Both the position numbers and the translations under genes were made by a program. From contig OZ024797.1 in NCBI GenBank assembly GCA_964017045.1, positions 13,919,062 to 13,983,061 on the forward strand: a stretch of 64,000 bases of DNA. Reading direction: 5' to 3'. Source of the stretch: Omphiscola glabra (taxonomy: Eukaryota > Mollusca > Gastropoda > Lymnaeidae). Positions 34,039-45,972 of this stretch are shown here, in pieces. The notes beneath the pieces were generated by a model, which was not told where the DNA came from, did no database searches, and saw nothing but the letters and a program-made list of their open reading frames with translations. The first letter of the stretch is position 1, and every line of letters starts with the position of its first letter.

Positions 34039-34127
34039 TGTCGATATATCCCCAGTAGATGGGAAGTTCGTGGATTGACGCCGCCATTGTTTCGCGGGTT
34101 ATTTCCATAGACATCTCTATGTCTATG
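34039..34127 (+). mobile_element. Decayed Helitron-like 3' end
   Basis: TAGATGGGAAGTTCGTGG is followed by CCGCCATTGTTTCGCGGG and TTATTTCCATAG. This matches the termini at 20361 and 20612 on the opposite strand, but the final CTAG has become CCATAG. Confidence 0.5.
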
Positions 34128-34181
34128 GTTATTTCTTGTAATATATAAAATTTAATGTCTGTGTATCTATTAATGTGAGTG

Positions 34182-34183
<2 letters not shown>

Positions 34184-34253
<70 letters not shown>
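34184..34253. repeat. (AT)n microsatellite
   Basis: About 34 uninterrupted AT dinucleotides. A second, impure AT/TTTA tract lies at 34353-34398. Confidence 0.97.
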
Positions 34254-34254
<1 letters not shown>

Positions 34255-34399
34255 AAAGAGACTGTCACTCGAGGATCGGTCTCACTAGCCACACCAAGAG
34301 CTGCAATCAGAAAAGATAAATCTATCGTCTCTCGTAGACGGAAAGATGCTATTATATATATATATATATTTATTTATATTTATATTTATATATATATTC

Positions 34400-35008
34400 A
34401 GTTTTGACATTGAGACCACAAGATATATCTCTACCAAATCTGCCAAGTTCATTTCTCATGACCTAAAAACGGTTTAGGTCAATTTTGATAAAAATCCAAA
34501 TATCACGATCTGTAATTTTTTTAAACTTGGGCTGTATCGTTATAAGGAAGGCTTTCAATCTAGCTTTTTAAAAAAATGTCAAAATTAAAAAAAAAAATTC
34601 TTTTGTAGGGGAGCGAGTTCGTTTGTTTTGTTTTTTTTCAAATTTGTTTCCGCCATACGGTGTATATTCAAATGAATAACAACTCAAGCCAAAGATGTTT
34701 ATCTCTGTTATCCACATAGATTGGGTAAACGTATGTTAGCTGTTGCTAAAGTCTGCGTGTTATTACAAGTTTTATGTCTCGAGTTTTCATAACAAAATGA
34801 AGGAAATAATTATAATACTGATTCCGGGAATGAAGTCACCATTCAGTTGATCTTGTAAAACATAAAAATTGGTGCACTGGTACAAAAATCTTATGAGAGC
34901 CGTGATTGTATGACTTGTAGTACAAATATCTTATGAGAGATTTAGGGGGAACAGAGTCTTTTGGACAAAGAATAAAATGAAGCGGTTATGGTTACAGCGT
35001 GGGTTAAG
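34400..35008. other. No recognisable gene
   Basis: AT-rich with A- and T-runs. A direct repeat TACAAAAATCTTATGAGAG / TACAAATATCTTATGAGAG at 34883 and 34921. Confidence 0.5.
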
Positions 35009-35009
35009 G

Positions 35010-35488
35010 TGATGTATCTGAGGTTGGGGTGATGTATCGGTGGCTGGGGTGATGTATCGGAGGTTGAGGTGATGTATCGGAGGTTGAGGTGATGTATCGG
35101 AGGTTGGGGTGATGTATCTGAGGTTGGGGTGATGTATCAGAGGTTGGGGTGATTTATCGGAGGTTGGGGTGATGTATCTGAGGTTGGGGTGATGTCTCGC
35201 ACGTTGGGGTGATGTATCTGAGGTTGGGGTGATGTATCTGAGGTTGGGGTGATGTATCTGAGGTTGGGGTGATGTGTCGGAGTTTGGGGTGATGTATCGG
35301 AGGTTGGGGTGATGTATCTGAGGTTGGGGTGATGCATCTGAGGTTGGGGTGATGTATCTGAGGTTGGGGTGATGTATCGGAGGTTGGGGTGATGTATCGG
35401 AGGGTGGGGTGATGTATCTGAGGTTGGGGTGATGTATCGGGGGTTGGTGTGATGTCTCGCGGGTTGGGGTGATGTATCGGGGGGTTGG
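35010..35488. repeat. 20-bp minisatellite (about 24 copies)
   Basis: AGGTTGGGGTGATGTATCTG recurs every 20 bp. CTG/CGG variants are spread through the array. Confidence 0.97.
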
Positions 35489-35649
35489 CTGTATAAGGAA
35501 ACTATCCGAAATGACAGTTAATGTTCATATTGTGAATTTGACGACATGTTTACACAGTTGGGAACATACTTTGTATTGCTCCATCTCCGTAAAAATCTGG
35601 ATTGATGCATTGACAAAGATTATAACATATTTAAATATTAAAAGTAAAT
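35489..35649. other. Spacer without a gene
   Basis: AT-rich short spacer between the 20-bp array and the MITE. Confidence 0.5.
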
Positions 35650-35657
35650 GCCATCAT

Positions 35658-35846
35658 CAGTGGCGTAGCGAGCTTAACTCGCGCCCGGGGCACAATACCC
35701 TTTTAGCGCCCCCCAATACCTTTTTAGCGCCCCCCCTATTCGAAAACCATACAATATTATAGTAAAATATACCATTTGGCGCCCCTTTGTGAGTAGCGCC
35801 CGGGGCATGATGCCCCCCTTCCCCCCCCCCCCTCACTACGCCACTG
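35658..35846. mobile_element. CAGTGGCGTAGCGAG hAT-like MITE, intact
   Basis: Left end CAGTGGCGTAGCGAG. The complement of the right end is CAGTGGCGTAGTGAG. Flanked by a perfect 8-bp duplication GCCATCAT (35650-35657 and 35847-35854). The interior has repeated TTTTAGCGCCCCCC and GCGCCCGGGGCA words in both orientations. This is the best-preserved copy of the family in the window. Confidence 0.95.
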
Positions 35847-35854
35847 GCCATCAT

Positions 35855-36735
35855 TAAAAACTGAGATTTTCTTACAATATTTGAAACAAACAACAACTAT
35901 ACAATGTGCAAATAAAACTTTCTCTAATTTTTTTTACAATATTCATTTCCACGTTTCACCCCCCACCAACCCCCGAAACATTGTGTTTAGTATTATATAT
36001 CTCTAATTGACAGCAGCACAAATTAGTAGATTTTTATTCCAATGCCCGTCACGTCTTCCTCTCCTTTAAAAGAGCGTTAATAATTAGGGCCTCGGGGATG
36101 GAGTAGGACGCTTGTCCCCCGAGGGAGTAATTCACACCAGCCGTGTTGTATCTCGCGAGACCGGAAACACAAGCGTCTTCTTCCCCAGGGAGTAAAAAAC
36201 ACCAGCCTCTCCCACTCGCCGAAGACGACATTTGATAATAAGCTGACGTTGTGTTTACGAAGTGTATTTAAAATGTGTTCTATTCATTATTCCCATAACT
36301 GCTTCTTAAATGTTGCATCTATAATTCCGAGAATATTTATTTAGCACACATTTTCAATACCTGCTCGAGTCATCAACAAAAAATTGGATACTTTTAGGAT
36401 GAATAAGTTAACAATAATTTCCATTTTTTTCCCCTTCCACGACACATGCGTTCATTAGAATGGAGGCGGGTCGAGATGAAAAGCCAACGTATCTCCTTAC
36501 ACGTTTCTCTGTACCGTGCGGGTTGATTTCCAATCATGACCGCTCTCACTCGCGAACCATCTGGTTAGATCTATGGAACCGTCATCAGAGCTGCCGCGTC
36601 CTCCCCGGGACTGAACTAATTGACAGCCATATTGCCCGGCACCCACAGACGTCCTAATGATAGCGACTCGTTTTTCGTGTCCTGCCCTGTTTCGTATTTA
36701 AATTTCTAATTATGCCCACGACGGTGGCCATCTAC
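35855..36735. other. No recognisable gene
   Basis: Unique-looking sequence. GTAATTCACACCAGCC and GTAAAAAACACCAGCC near 36126 and 36192 are a small local duplication. No supported ORF. Confidence 0.45.
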
Positions 36736-36972
36736 AGTGACATCCGGGTTGTTAGACGCCAGCCTCGCACACTGGTTGATACAGTGACATCGTGGTTGTT
36801 AGACGCCGGCCTCGCACACTGGTTGATACAGTGACATTGTCATTATTAGACGTCAGCCTCGCACACTGGTTGATACAGTGACATCATTGTCATTTCTCGC
36901 CAGCCTCGCACACTGGTTGATACAGTGACATTGTCATTATTTGTCGCCAGCCTCGCACACTGGTTGATACAG
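36736..36972. repeat. 47-51-bp tandem repeat (5 copies)
   Basis: GCCTCGCACACTGGTTGATA followed by CAGTGACAT recurs five times, with a variable segment between units. Confidence 0.93.
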
Positions 36973-37174
36973 TTCTAAATACATTTTGTCTATATAATAT
37001 TGTGATAATTCTTCATACATGTTTTCTATTTTTATTACAGTTCGTTTTCTATGACATTTCCTGATGTAGGGATTGCAATCCGGTCAATCCAGATTTGAAA
37101 AATCATCATTTTCACAGTAGTATCTGCACCTGGATATTTGTTTTTAATATTATTATTTGCAATGTTATGTTCAA

Positions 37175-37290
37175 TTTAATTAAATGAACTCGTCCAAGAT
37201 GCTAACAGATTAAATGAAATGAACTCGTCCAAGATGCTAAAAGATTTATTGAAATGAACCCGTCCAACGTGCTAACAAATTTAATGCATC
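37175..37290. repeat. ~31-bp tandem repeat (3 copies)
   Basis: AATGAACTCGTCCAAGATGC followed by TAACAGATT recurs three times. Confidence 0.85.
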
Positions 37291-37898
37291 ACCCCTGCAC
37301 CCTTCCACAACAGAGAAGTAGCAGACAAGTGACTTGCCTTGTATTGTGGTCAATCAGTTTTTGCAATACTTAATATTTTGATAGTCATGGTCAAAGTCAT
37401 AAATATTACAGCAGGCCTCACACACACCTGGCGCCAAACACGAATTACCTCATTGCGACGCCTCCGCTGTGTGAACGGACTGAAGAAGAAGTTATTAATT
37501 TGAATCAAATATTTCATTGGCTTCATCATTAGATTAATCATAACTTCATCATTAATTAAATTTTAAATTCACGGCGTTTAGTAAACCCCCCCCCCCCCAA
37601 AAAAAAAATGAAAATGATTGATTTTCTTTTTTGTCCCCCACCCCCAACTTTTTTTTTTTACTGACGAGAAAGACTTATTTTTGTTGATTTTAAATATATT
37701 TTAGAGATACATTTAGGATTTATGCCTGATCAATGTCCAAAAAAATAAAGACTTGGTAATTCGTAAGATGTTGGACTTGTTACTTGTAATTTACTTGATT
37801 GGTTATCCAGACGTGTTGAATTTGATGTTTATTATTTTAGATGTCTAAAGACTTCTTAAAAGTTTTTCTCAAGCAGTGTTTTACCCCAAGAAGTGGCA
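37291..37898. other. No recognisable gene
   Basis: AT-rich with a C-run then A-run at 37587-37607. No supported ORF. Confidence 0.5.
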
Positions 37899-37906
37899 CC
37901 AGTACA

Positions 37907-38093
37907 CAGGGCCGACCCTAACAATTGCGGGGCCCTATGCGAAACGGACTGCGCGAGGCCCATTCTGGGTAGAGGATAAGGATAATAAGTGAAAATTAAG
38001 ATTTTGTATTAGAAAATAAATTCGGGGCGGGGCTTATGAAAGTGCGGGGCCCACTTCGGCCGCATAGGTTGTAGTGGCCTAAGGCAGGCCCTG
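37907..38093. mobile_element. hAT-like MITE with CAGGGCC ends
   Basis: The left end CAGGGCCGACCC and the complement of the right end, CAGGGCCTGCC, bracket 187 bp. The subterminal GGGGCCCTATGCG and CGGCCGCATAGG are also inverted. Flanks CCAGTACA and CCAGTATG agree at 6 of 8 positions. Confidence 0.75.
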
Positions 38094-38389
38094 CCAGTAT
38101 GTCTTTCAGCATCATTCAGAGTGTGTTCATTACATTATTCTTTAAAGTAACTCAAGATTAATTAATTTTCAGAAATTCGTATTCAATCCTTAAATCTGGT
38201 TTAAGAGTTTCAATCATCCGGAAATTCCAGAATATCCCAAAAGTGTTTAGAATGGCGATTTCCAACCAGGCTGCTCTTTAAGACACAATAATCTGCCTAC
38301 CTTTTGATTGAGCCCTGTTCGAACTGTGGGTAACATCAAGGTTTACAAATAAATTCTACCTCACTGTTTGTGGCCGTACCGTACGGTAA

Positions 38390-38615
38390 AGTTGGCCAAG
38401 TTGACCCATTACACAAGACTTGGCCATATATTTTTAGCCAAGATGACCCATTCGACCAGACTTGGCCGTACCATATTTTTGACCAAGATGACCCATTCGA
38501 CCAGACTTGGCCGTACCATATTGTTGACCAAGATGACCCATTCGACCAGACTTGGCCGTACCCTATTGTTGACCAAGATGACCAATTAGACCATACTTTG
38601 CCCCAACCATATTGT
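38390..38615. repeat. 45-bp tandem repeat, cluster 1 (5 copies)
   Basis: TTGGCCGTACCATATTGTTG followed by ACCAAGATGACCCATTCGAC recurs. The same unit reappears at 39046 after about 430 bp. Confidence 0.95.
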
Positions 38616-39045
38616 GGCGGGAAGGTCGTCTAGGGGTTAGGTCCCTTCTAATAGCCACAGAAACACACACAAACGAATCAGAGCCTAAGCTCCGTTTTCT
38701 TTCTCTCTGATAATTATTGATAATAACTTTAAGATAGTGTTTGAAATAAATGTTATTTAATTTCCTATTGGATGTGCCAAGACACAACGACAATACCGCT
38801 CATTGTTGAAAACAGCCCAGAGAAACAAAACACTCAATCTTTCCTTATAAAAGAAACCGTTTTAGCCTGACGTCCATATCAACAATTCTCCACCAAATAT
38901 ATCGCCCCAACCGGAATTGCGTCATGGCGCATTCATTACTTGTTAGGCTTGGTGCGATATTTGGGGAATTCCCAAAAGCAAACATTATTTCTTATTATTA
39001 AATTTATAAACACGGACACATAACATCAACACGCGATATGTCCGT
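38616..39045. other. Spacer between two related arrays
   Basis: Unique sequence with no supported ORF. It interrupts what was probably a single array. Confidence 0.5.
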
Positions 39046-39255
39046 GACAACCAAGTTGACCCATTACACTAGACTTGGCCGTACCATATTGTTGGCCAGG
39101 TTGACCCATTCGACCAGAGTTGGCCGTACCATATTGTTGGCCAAGTTGACCCATTTGACCAGAGTTGGCTGTACCATATTGTTGGCCAGGTTGACCCATT
39201 CGACCAGAGTTGGCCGTACCCTATTGTTGGCCAAGATGACCCATTTCTGCCAGAT
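39046..39255. repeat. 45-bp tandem repeat, cluster 2 (about 5 copies)
   Basis: Units are TTGGCCGTACCATATTGTTG followed by GCCA(A/G)GTTGACCCATTCG. The GGCC(A/G)(A/G)GTTGACC subtype distinguishes it from cluster 1 (GACCAAGATGACC). Confidence 0.95.
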
Positions 39256-39985
39256 TCGCCTTGCCATTTCTTATTTAGATAGCCTATCGTTGCACAGTGT
39301 GCGTTTGGTTAAGCTTGGATTTTTACCCCTGGATACTTGACTGTGTCTCATTTCCTGTGTCTTATTGTCTGTGTCATCCGCCTGCAAACAATTTACCTGA
39401 ATCAATTCAAATTTAATTAAATCTCCTTTAAGGTTTCAATACAATTCAATAAATTAAGTTACGCCTGACGATGGTTGTAAATATTCCTTAAAGTATCATA
39501 AAGTTTAATTTTATAATTATTTATGAACCAATATTGATCTATAATGCAAATAATACAATCAATAGGTTTGATTTTGGTATATCATTAGAATGGAATCAAC
39601 AATAATATTATCGATTTTTTTTTAACTACGTAAGCAGCAAATATATGTTATGATAAAGATAATTGATGTACACATTGGAGTAGCCCTTTCGTTTGTGACA
39701 CCCAGGGATATCTTTAATTAACAAAATATCCTTTATAAAGTATTTGAGGTTGAGCGTAAAAATGACGCTCCAAAATAATGGCGATCGATGGCGGCTTACC
39801 CCTCCGCTTCCCCCTCCCCCATTGGGCTGAATCTACGAAGGACGTAGGACAATAAATTTGAAGAGTTATTTGACAATAAAAGGATGCGAACATATGAATA
39901 TAATGGATACAACAATTTAAATATAATTACGGTAACAACACATACTGATGAAGATAACAATAATAACTAGAATGTACCTGTTTGA
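39256..39985. other. No recognisable gene
   Basis: AT-rich unique-looking sequence. Confidence 0.5.
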
Positions 39986-39989
39986 ATAT

Positions 39990-40400
39990 GATAGAGATAA
40001 CAATACAACGGTCACTAAGATAACAATGTAACTGTCACTAAGATAACAATACAACGGTCACTAAGATAACAATACAACTGTCACTAAGATAACAATACAA
40101 CTGTCACTAAGATAACAATACAACTGTCACTAAGATAACAATACAACTGTCACTAAGACAACAATACAACTGTCACTAAGATAACAATACAACTGTCACT
40201 AAGATAACAATACAACTGTCACTAAGACAACAATACAACTGTCACTAAGATAACAATACAACTGTCACTAAGACAACAATACAACTGTCACTAAGATAAC
40301 AATACAACTGTCACTAAGACAACAATACAACTGTCACTAAGACAACAATACAACTGTCACTAAGACAACAATACAACTGTCACTAAGATAACAATACAAA
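39990..40400. repeat. 23-bp minisatellite (about 17 copies)
   Basis: AACAATACAACTGTCACTAA followed by GAT or GAC recurs every 23 bp. The GAT/GAC variants alternate in the right half, suggesting a 46-bp higher-order unit. Confidence 0.97.
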
Positions 40401-40895
40401 ACTATGTGAGAGGTAACAATTAAAACTCTAGAAGAAAACAAATGTTATGGACATTAATTATCACCTGAATTCGGCTACATTAGAACTGATATGAAGATGT
40501 CAATATTATCTAAAAGTGTGGGGGGGGGGGGCCATGTAACACTTAAATGTATCTTATATTTCTTTTTTTTAAATTATGCAGCTAAAATTTAATTTAATTT
40601 TTGAAGAAGTAATTGATTTTATGATGGAAATAACAATTCATTATGGCAGTATAAAAGTGGAGCAACATTTTTAAAATATAATAATCAGTCTTGAGATGAC
40701 ACAACAAAATTATCAGCCTGTACTGTATTATGGTTACACACAGAAAGAATTTTTCATTTTACAAACAAGGTCACGGCTTTTCAACCGGCGGCAATTTTCC
40801 CACAGGCCAACCCTGAGATTAAGAGTAGCCACTCATTCTTTTTATGATTTTTTTGGGATAGCCCCTCGAACTGTACCGAGCGGTTTTGGTAGCTT
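40401..40895. other. No recognisable gene
   Basis: A G-run at 40519-40530 and AT-rich DNA. A 67-codon frame at 40696 is unsupported. Confidence 0.45.
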
Positions 40896-40897
40896 AT

Positions 40898-41150
40898 GAT
40901 CTTACCTGACGGTGTGGGTAACCTCTCATGCTACCTGACGGTGTGGGTAGCCTCTCATGCTACCTGACGGTGTGGGTAGCCTCTCGGGCTTCCTGAAGGC
41001 GTGTGTAGCCTCTCAGGTTACCTGACGGTGTGGGTAGCCTCTCAGGCTCCCTTACGGCGTGGGTAGCCTCTCAGACTACCTGCAGGCGTGGGTAGCCTCT
41101 CAGGTTTCCCGACGGTGTGGGTAGCCTCTCATGCTACCTGACGATTTGAA
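40898..41150. repeat. 29-bp minisatellite (about 9 copies)
   Basis: CTACCTGACGGTGTGGGTAG followed by CCTCTCATG recurs every 29 bp. It decays into isolated GGGTAGCCTTTCG-like remnants up to about 41310. Confidence 0.95.
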
Positions 41151-41980
41151 AAGCTTCTCTTCCTTTTACGTGAATTTGGGCCTTTCTTCCTTTCTTTGTG
41201 GTAGCTTTTCGTGTTATGCCTCATCACATTTGGTGGTCGCAACCCGTCCTATACCTGACGCCTTGGGTAGCCTTTCGCCCTCTACCTGATCACATGGTTA
41301 ACCTCTCGTCCCGTTCCTGACAGGCATCACACAAAAAGAGCCCAACCAAACGAGGTGAGTGTCTCCACCTGTTCCACGTAGGTCCTGTAATCGTATCCCC
41401 CCACCCCTTTACAATCACGCTCCTAACCGCGAGCAGGGCTGTAACTGATGCGGGTAGACCGACACCTCGGGTCCGGGGCCCCCCTGTAACGCGATCCTTG
41501 CGTCATTAAGTTAATCCCGGCACTAATTTCGGTTTATGAGCCTCGCCCTGGCTCCGGTTCGCTATTTCCAGCCGGGCCCGGAAACTATACACCGGGATGC
41601 AGCACGTCCTCTGGCGTGAAAAGAAAAAGCTGACAACCCTCGGGTCCACCGCATTCAAACTACCGAAGACAAATGTCTGCTGGTTACTGGATACAGGATT
41701 CAAACTTCAGGGCCGTAAAAAAGTCAGAAATTTGAAATATTAATGGTTAACAAGAGAATCATTTTTTTTTTTTTACGATGGTATTTATCATACTTAAGTA
41801 CAACATGCGGTTACCATTTTTTGTTGTCGTTGTCATACCTCTGTCTAAGGACATTTAAAGTCTGTTATGAATAATGAGTTATAAACTAAATAATTTACTT
41901 CTCAATTCTTTTAACAAAAACAACTGTATTGTATAGATTTAAATGATATTTATTTGCTAATGTTTATAATTTCCCTGCTG
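41151..41980. other. No recognisable gene
   Basis: Remnants of the 29-bp repeat, then unique sequence. A 65-codon minus frame at 41506-41703 is unsupported. Confidence 0.45.
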
Positions 41981-42241
41981 GGAATCGTTGTTTCAAATCA
42001 TAAATAAAAAAACAGTCTACTTAACAATATTTTCATATCTCTCTTTCTCTCTCTCACTCTCTATCTCTCTATCTCTACCTCTCTCTGTCTATCTCTCTCT
42101 CCCTCTCTCTCTCTCTCGCGTCTGACTCTCTCGTTGTCTCGCTCTCTGTCTTTGAATATAATTCGTTTTCATATATCTCTTTCTCTCTCTCTCTCTCTTT
42201 CTCTCTCTCCCACTCTCTATCTCTCTATCTCTCTCTGTCTA

Positions 42242-42283
<42 letters not shown>

Positions 42284-42335
42284 CTGACTCTCTCGTTGTC
42301 TCGCTCTCTGTCTTTGAATATAATTCGTTTTCATA

Positions 42336-42388
<53 letters not shown>

Positions 42389-42632
42389 TACTATATATCT
42401 CTCTATCTCTATCTCTCTCTGTCTATCTCTCTCTCCCTCTCGCTCTGACTCTCTCGTTGTCTCGTTCTCTGTCTTTGTATATAGTTTGTATGCCAAAAAC
42501 TGAATCTCTAACATTGAACTAAAGTTACGCTATAATAGCACAAAAATAAATGTGGAGTCAGTATTTAATATGCAAATTGCCTAATCTATGTGCCTTCTTA
42601 AGTGCCCAGCCTTCTTAAGTGCCTAGCCTTCT
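41981..42632 (+). repeat. Left ~650-bp direct repeat of the transposase locus
   Basis: It begins GGAATCGTTGTTTCAAATCA and ends in GTGCCTTCTTAAGTGCC words. The middle is three blocks of (TC)n-rich sequence, separated by CTCTCGTTGTCTCGCTCTCT and CTTTGAATATAATTCG. The whole order recurs at 45540-46213, including the right-hand GCCAAAAACTGAATCTCTAA...GGAGTCAGTATTTAATATGC tract. The copies differ mostly in (TC)n length plus a few substitutions. Confidence 0.92.
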
Positions 42633-43159
42633 GGGCAGGTTAAACCCATAAAATCTTATTTTTTTTGTAAAAAACGTAATATTAGAAAACCATTTATCTA
42701 TGAAGTATATTCATTTCCAAACATAACGATCTTTTTATTTTTTAAATAAAAGCAATATAAATATTTTATTTTATTTTTTAAAGTTGTCAAGGTATAAACA
42801 AAATTACCTAATTAATTATGCAGAATTTTAAAATGTTTATAACTTTCCTTCTAATTATCCGATTTAAAAAAAATTTTCACCCACATTAATGAAATTAAAA
42901 TCCATACGATTTTTATTTAAAGGAAAAAAACTATAATACTAAATCAAATTTCATTGGTTGCTAGAACAGGATATCCCTTGCCATAAGAGATTTCAGCCAA
43001 TCACAGCGTTTCTCTTAAAACCCCTCTGGCTTCACCTGTCTACAACAATTTTTTCCCTTCGTTCCACACGCGCTGAAATTGATTCTAAACTTTGTTGGAT
43101 TTTCTGTGTTAAAAGGACCTTCTAATTTTAATTAATATTTAAATAAACTTAGAATAACA
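42633..43159 (+). promoter_or_regulatory. Upstream region of the transposase gene
   Basis: AT-rich 527-bp leader. It holds AGCCAATCACAG (a CCAAT-type word, 42997), about 160 bp before the ATG. No TATA box or splice acceptor is assigned with confidence. The segment AAAACCATTTATCTA (42686) has a 14-of-15 inverted match at about 45351-45365, possibly the remains of a terminal inverted repeat. Confidence 0.3.
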
Positions 43160-44977
43160 ATGGATAAAGTTAAAGTAAAAAAGAATGGGAATAAATATCG
43201 TACTAAAAAGCGTAAATTTCACGGAAATAGATATACCGGTACTAAAAAAGATAAGCTTAGTCTTACTCTTAGTGACAGTAATACTCAAAATCAATTAAGT
43301 TTAAGCGAAGATATTGCTATGGTCACTATGGACAAAGTTGATAATAATTTAAACTCAGTACCTACATCTTCTTCCATTCAAAAACTTAATGAATCTTTAA
43401 ATGTTTCTAGTCCTAAATTTCCAGAAATTAGTGGTTATCGTTTAGTGGATGTTGGATTAATTATTTCATTAGTCCAGTCATTTTCTTGTTCATTTTGTGA
43501 GCAGTTTGCAATAGATGGAACAAATTATACTGTTAGAGAAGAGCTAAATGGGGTGATTAGTACTTTATATTTTAAATGTATTAAATGTAGGCATGAAATA
43601 GAATTTAAGACATGTACCGAGAATGTCAACCTGGGATTGCAGTTAGCGATGAACAGCATTGGCTGTCATCAAGAAAAAACAAAAAGATTTCTTGGTAATA
43701 TGGACATGCCTCCTCCTGTTACTGCTCCTATTGTTACTAAATACAAGGAGATAATTCATATTGCTACTAATGAAGTAGCAAAACAGTGCATGTCTCAGGC
43801 TGCATTGGAATTGAAAGGAGCCCAGGGTACAGATGTTACCGTTTCCTGTGATGGGACCTGGCAGCGGCTTGGCTTTGTTTCGAAGAACGGAGTAGCTACT
43901 GTTTTGTCAGTAAATGCTAATAAAGGGCCCTCTAAAGTAGTTGATACTCATGTGAGTAGCAACTACTGTGATAAATGTGCCAAGGCCAAGAAGAGATTTC
44001 CTGATATTTCTGAATATCAGGAGTGGTTTGTAAACCATATGGATGCCGGTGAATGCGAGGCAAATCATCAAGGTACATCTGGTCAGATGGAACCGAAAGG
44101 CATTGTAAAAATCTTTCGCCGTTCAATTGAAAAGTATAACCTCACTTATACTGGCTATTTAGGGGATGGGGATTCTAAGAGTTTTAAAAATGTAGCTGAA
44201 GCTAATCCTCCAGTTTATGAAGGTGTTACTATATCAAAATTAGAATGTTGCGGTCATGTCCAGAAGTGAATGGGGAAACGCTTGCTGGATAAAGTAAATG
44301 AATATAAAGGGATAACATTTGTGGAGGGTGGTAGAAAGTTTAAAGGAATAGGTGGGGCAGGCAGATTAACTAAATCTGCTATAAAGCGCATTCAAGGGCA
44401 TTATGGCGCAGCGATTAGAAAAAATTCAGGGGACATGGGTAAAATGAAAAAAAGTATTTGGGCAATATTTCATCACCGTGAGGGTAAACATAGCGATTGT
44501 GGTAGTTGGTGTCCCAAAGATAAAGACTTATTAACTGCAAATAAGAATGTTCTTCCTTCTTTCGTGATGAACAATATTAAGAAAGTATTTGAAGAGCTTT
44601 CATCGGATGCTCTTTTAGCCAAATGCGTTCACGGGGGGACTCAGAACGCAAATGAGGCTTTTCATAATTTAATTTGGTATCGCTGTCCGAAGACCTCATT
44701 TGTTGGGAGAAAGAGATTAGAAATAGCTTTAGATGATGCCACCATAGTTTATAACAATGGGGAATTAAAAAGGGGAGAAATATTTACCAATTTAGGTTTA
44801 AATTTTGGAAAATATTGTTTTCAGGCATTTTCTAAAATTGATAATAAGCGTGTATCATCCTCGCTTATTCAAAATTTAGATAAAAGTAAAGCTAAAAGAG
44901 CTAAAAAATCTGTATTATCTAGTAAGGAATTGGATCAGGAAGAGTTTTATGCTGCAGGGGGTTTTAAAACTTTTTAA
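43160..44977 (+). pseudogene. Mutator-like transposase, one in-frame stop
   Basis: About 605 codons in one frame, broken only by TGA at 44267-44269 (codon 370). The basic N-terminus (KKNGNKYRTKKRKFHGNRY, residues 8-25) suits nuclear localisation and DNA binding. A zinc-binding-like pair C110xxC113/C140xxC143 precedes the catalytic region. D231 (SCDGTWQRLGF), D336/D338 (LGDGDSKSF) and E499 (NANEAFHNLIW) fit the D-D-E triad of the 'Mutator-like transposase domain' family of invertebrates. CCGH (363-366) and HSDCGSWCP (445-452) are further Cys/His motifs. The stop falls just after CGHVQK, where relatives usually have Arg before Met-Gly; CGA to TGA by CpG decay would explain it. The ATG at 43160 was chosen because it opens the basic N-terminus and follows AATAACA. 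The gene is intronless. It is probably inactive or only just so; stop-codon readthrough or an assembly error is possible. Confidence 0.9.
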
Positions 44978-45539
44978 ATGTTCCTGAAAAATGTAAATTT
45001 GTGCGTTTTCTTATATTTTCTCAAAATTGCATTTTCCCTAAAATCCATTTGTATAAAACAATGTAAATTATAAATTACTTAATGAATATTAATATAAATT
45101 GGCAGGATTGTTCCTTATATATCTGTGATTTGTATAATCTAAGGTTATTTAGATTGTTTAAAAAACATATGAAATATTCAGGAAAATTATAAATGGTACC
45201 CCAAAATTTTTTCATCGAACAACATGGATAACGCATACATTCAGGTAAATTACCATTTTTTACTTTACTAACAAATTTTAGAGCCCATTTATAACACTAT
45301 TGAGTACTATAACATGTAAAAGTTTTAATGTTCTTGGACTATCTGTACTGTAGATATATGGTTTTTAAAAGTTGTTCATTTTTTAATATTTTCGCAACGT
45401 TTCGCCCTATAATTGATCAAAATCATTATTTTTCACTAACATAGATTTTTTAAATATTTTTTTTATTGATTTTTAAGATGATTACTAACAACTGAAACAA
45501 AAAAAATTGTCAAATTCCCTTATTGAAAAATACATTTTT
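44978..45539 (+). other. 3' flank of the transposase gene
   Basis: AT-rich non-coding DNA between the stop at 44975 and the right direct repeat. No clear polyadenylation signal was chosen. TACTGTAGATATATGG (45346) is the partner of the weak inverted match noted upstream. Confidence 0.5.
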
Positions 45540-45654
45540 GGAATCGTTGTTTCAAATCATAAATTAAAAAACAGTCTACTTAACAATATTTTCATATCTC
45601 TCTTTCTCTCACTCTCTATCTCTCTATCTCTATCTCTCTCTGTCTATCTCTCTC

Positions 45655-45707
<53 letters not shown>

Positions 45708-45940
45708 CTGACTCTCTCGTTGTCTCGCTCTCTGTCTTTGAATATAATTCGTTTTCATATCTCTCTTTCTCTCTCTCTTTCTCTCTCTCCCACTCTCTAT
45801 CTCTCTATCTCTATCTCTCTCTGTCTATCTCTCCCCCCTCTCTCTTTCTCTCTCGCTCTGACTCTCTCGTTGTCTCGCTCTCTGTCTTTGAATATAATTC
45901 GTTTTCATATCTCTCTTTCTCTCTCTCTCTCTCTCTCTCA

Positions 45941-45972
<32 letters not shown>

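Noticed and set aside
34184..34260. Regulatory TATA cluster
   Set aside because: It is an uninterrupted (AT)n microsatellite with no gene downstream.
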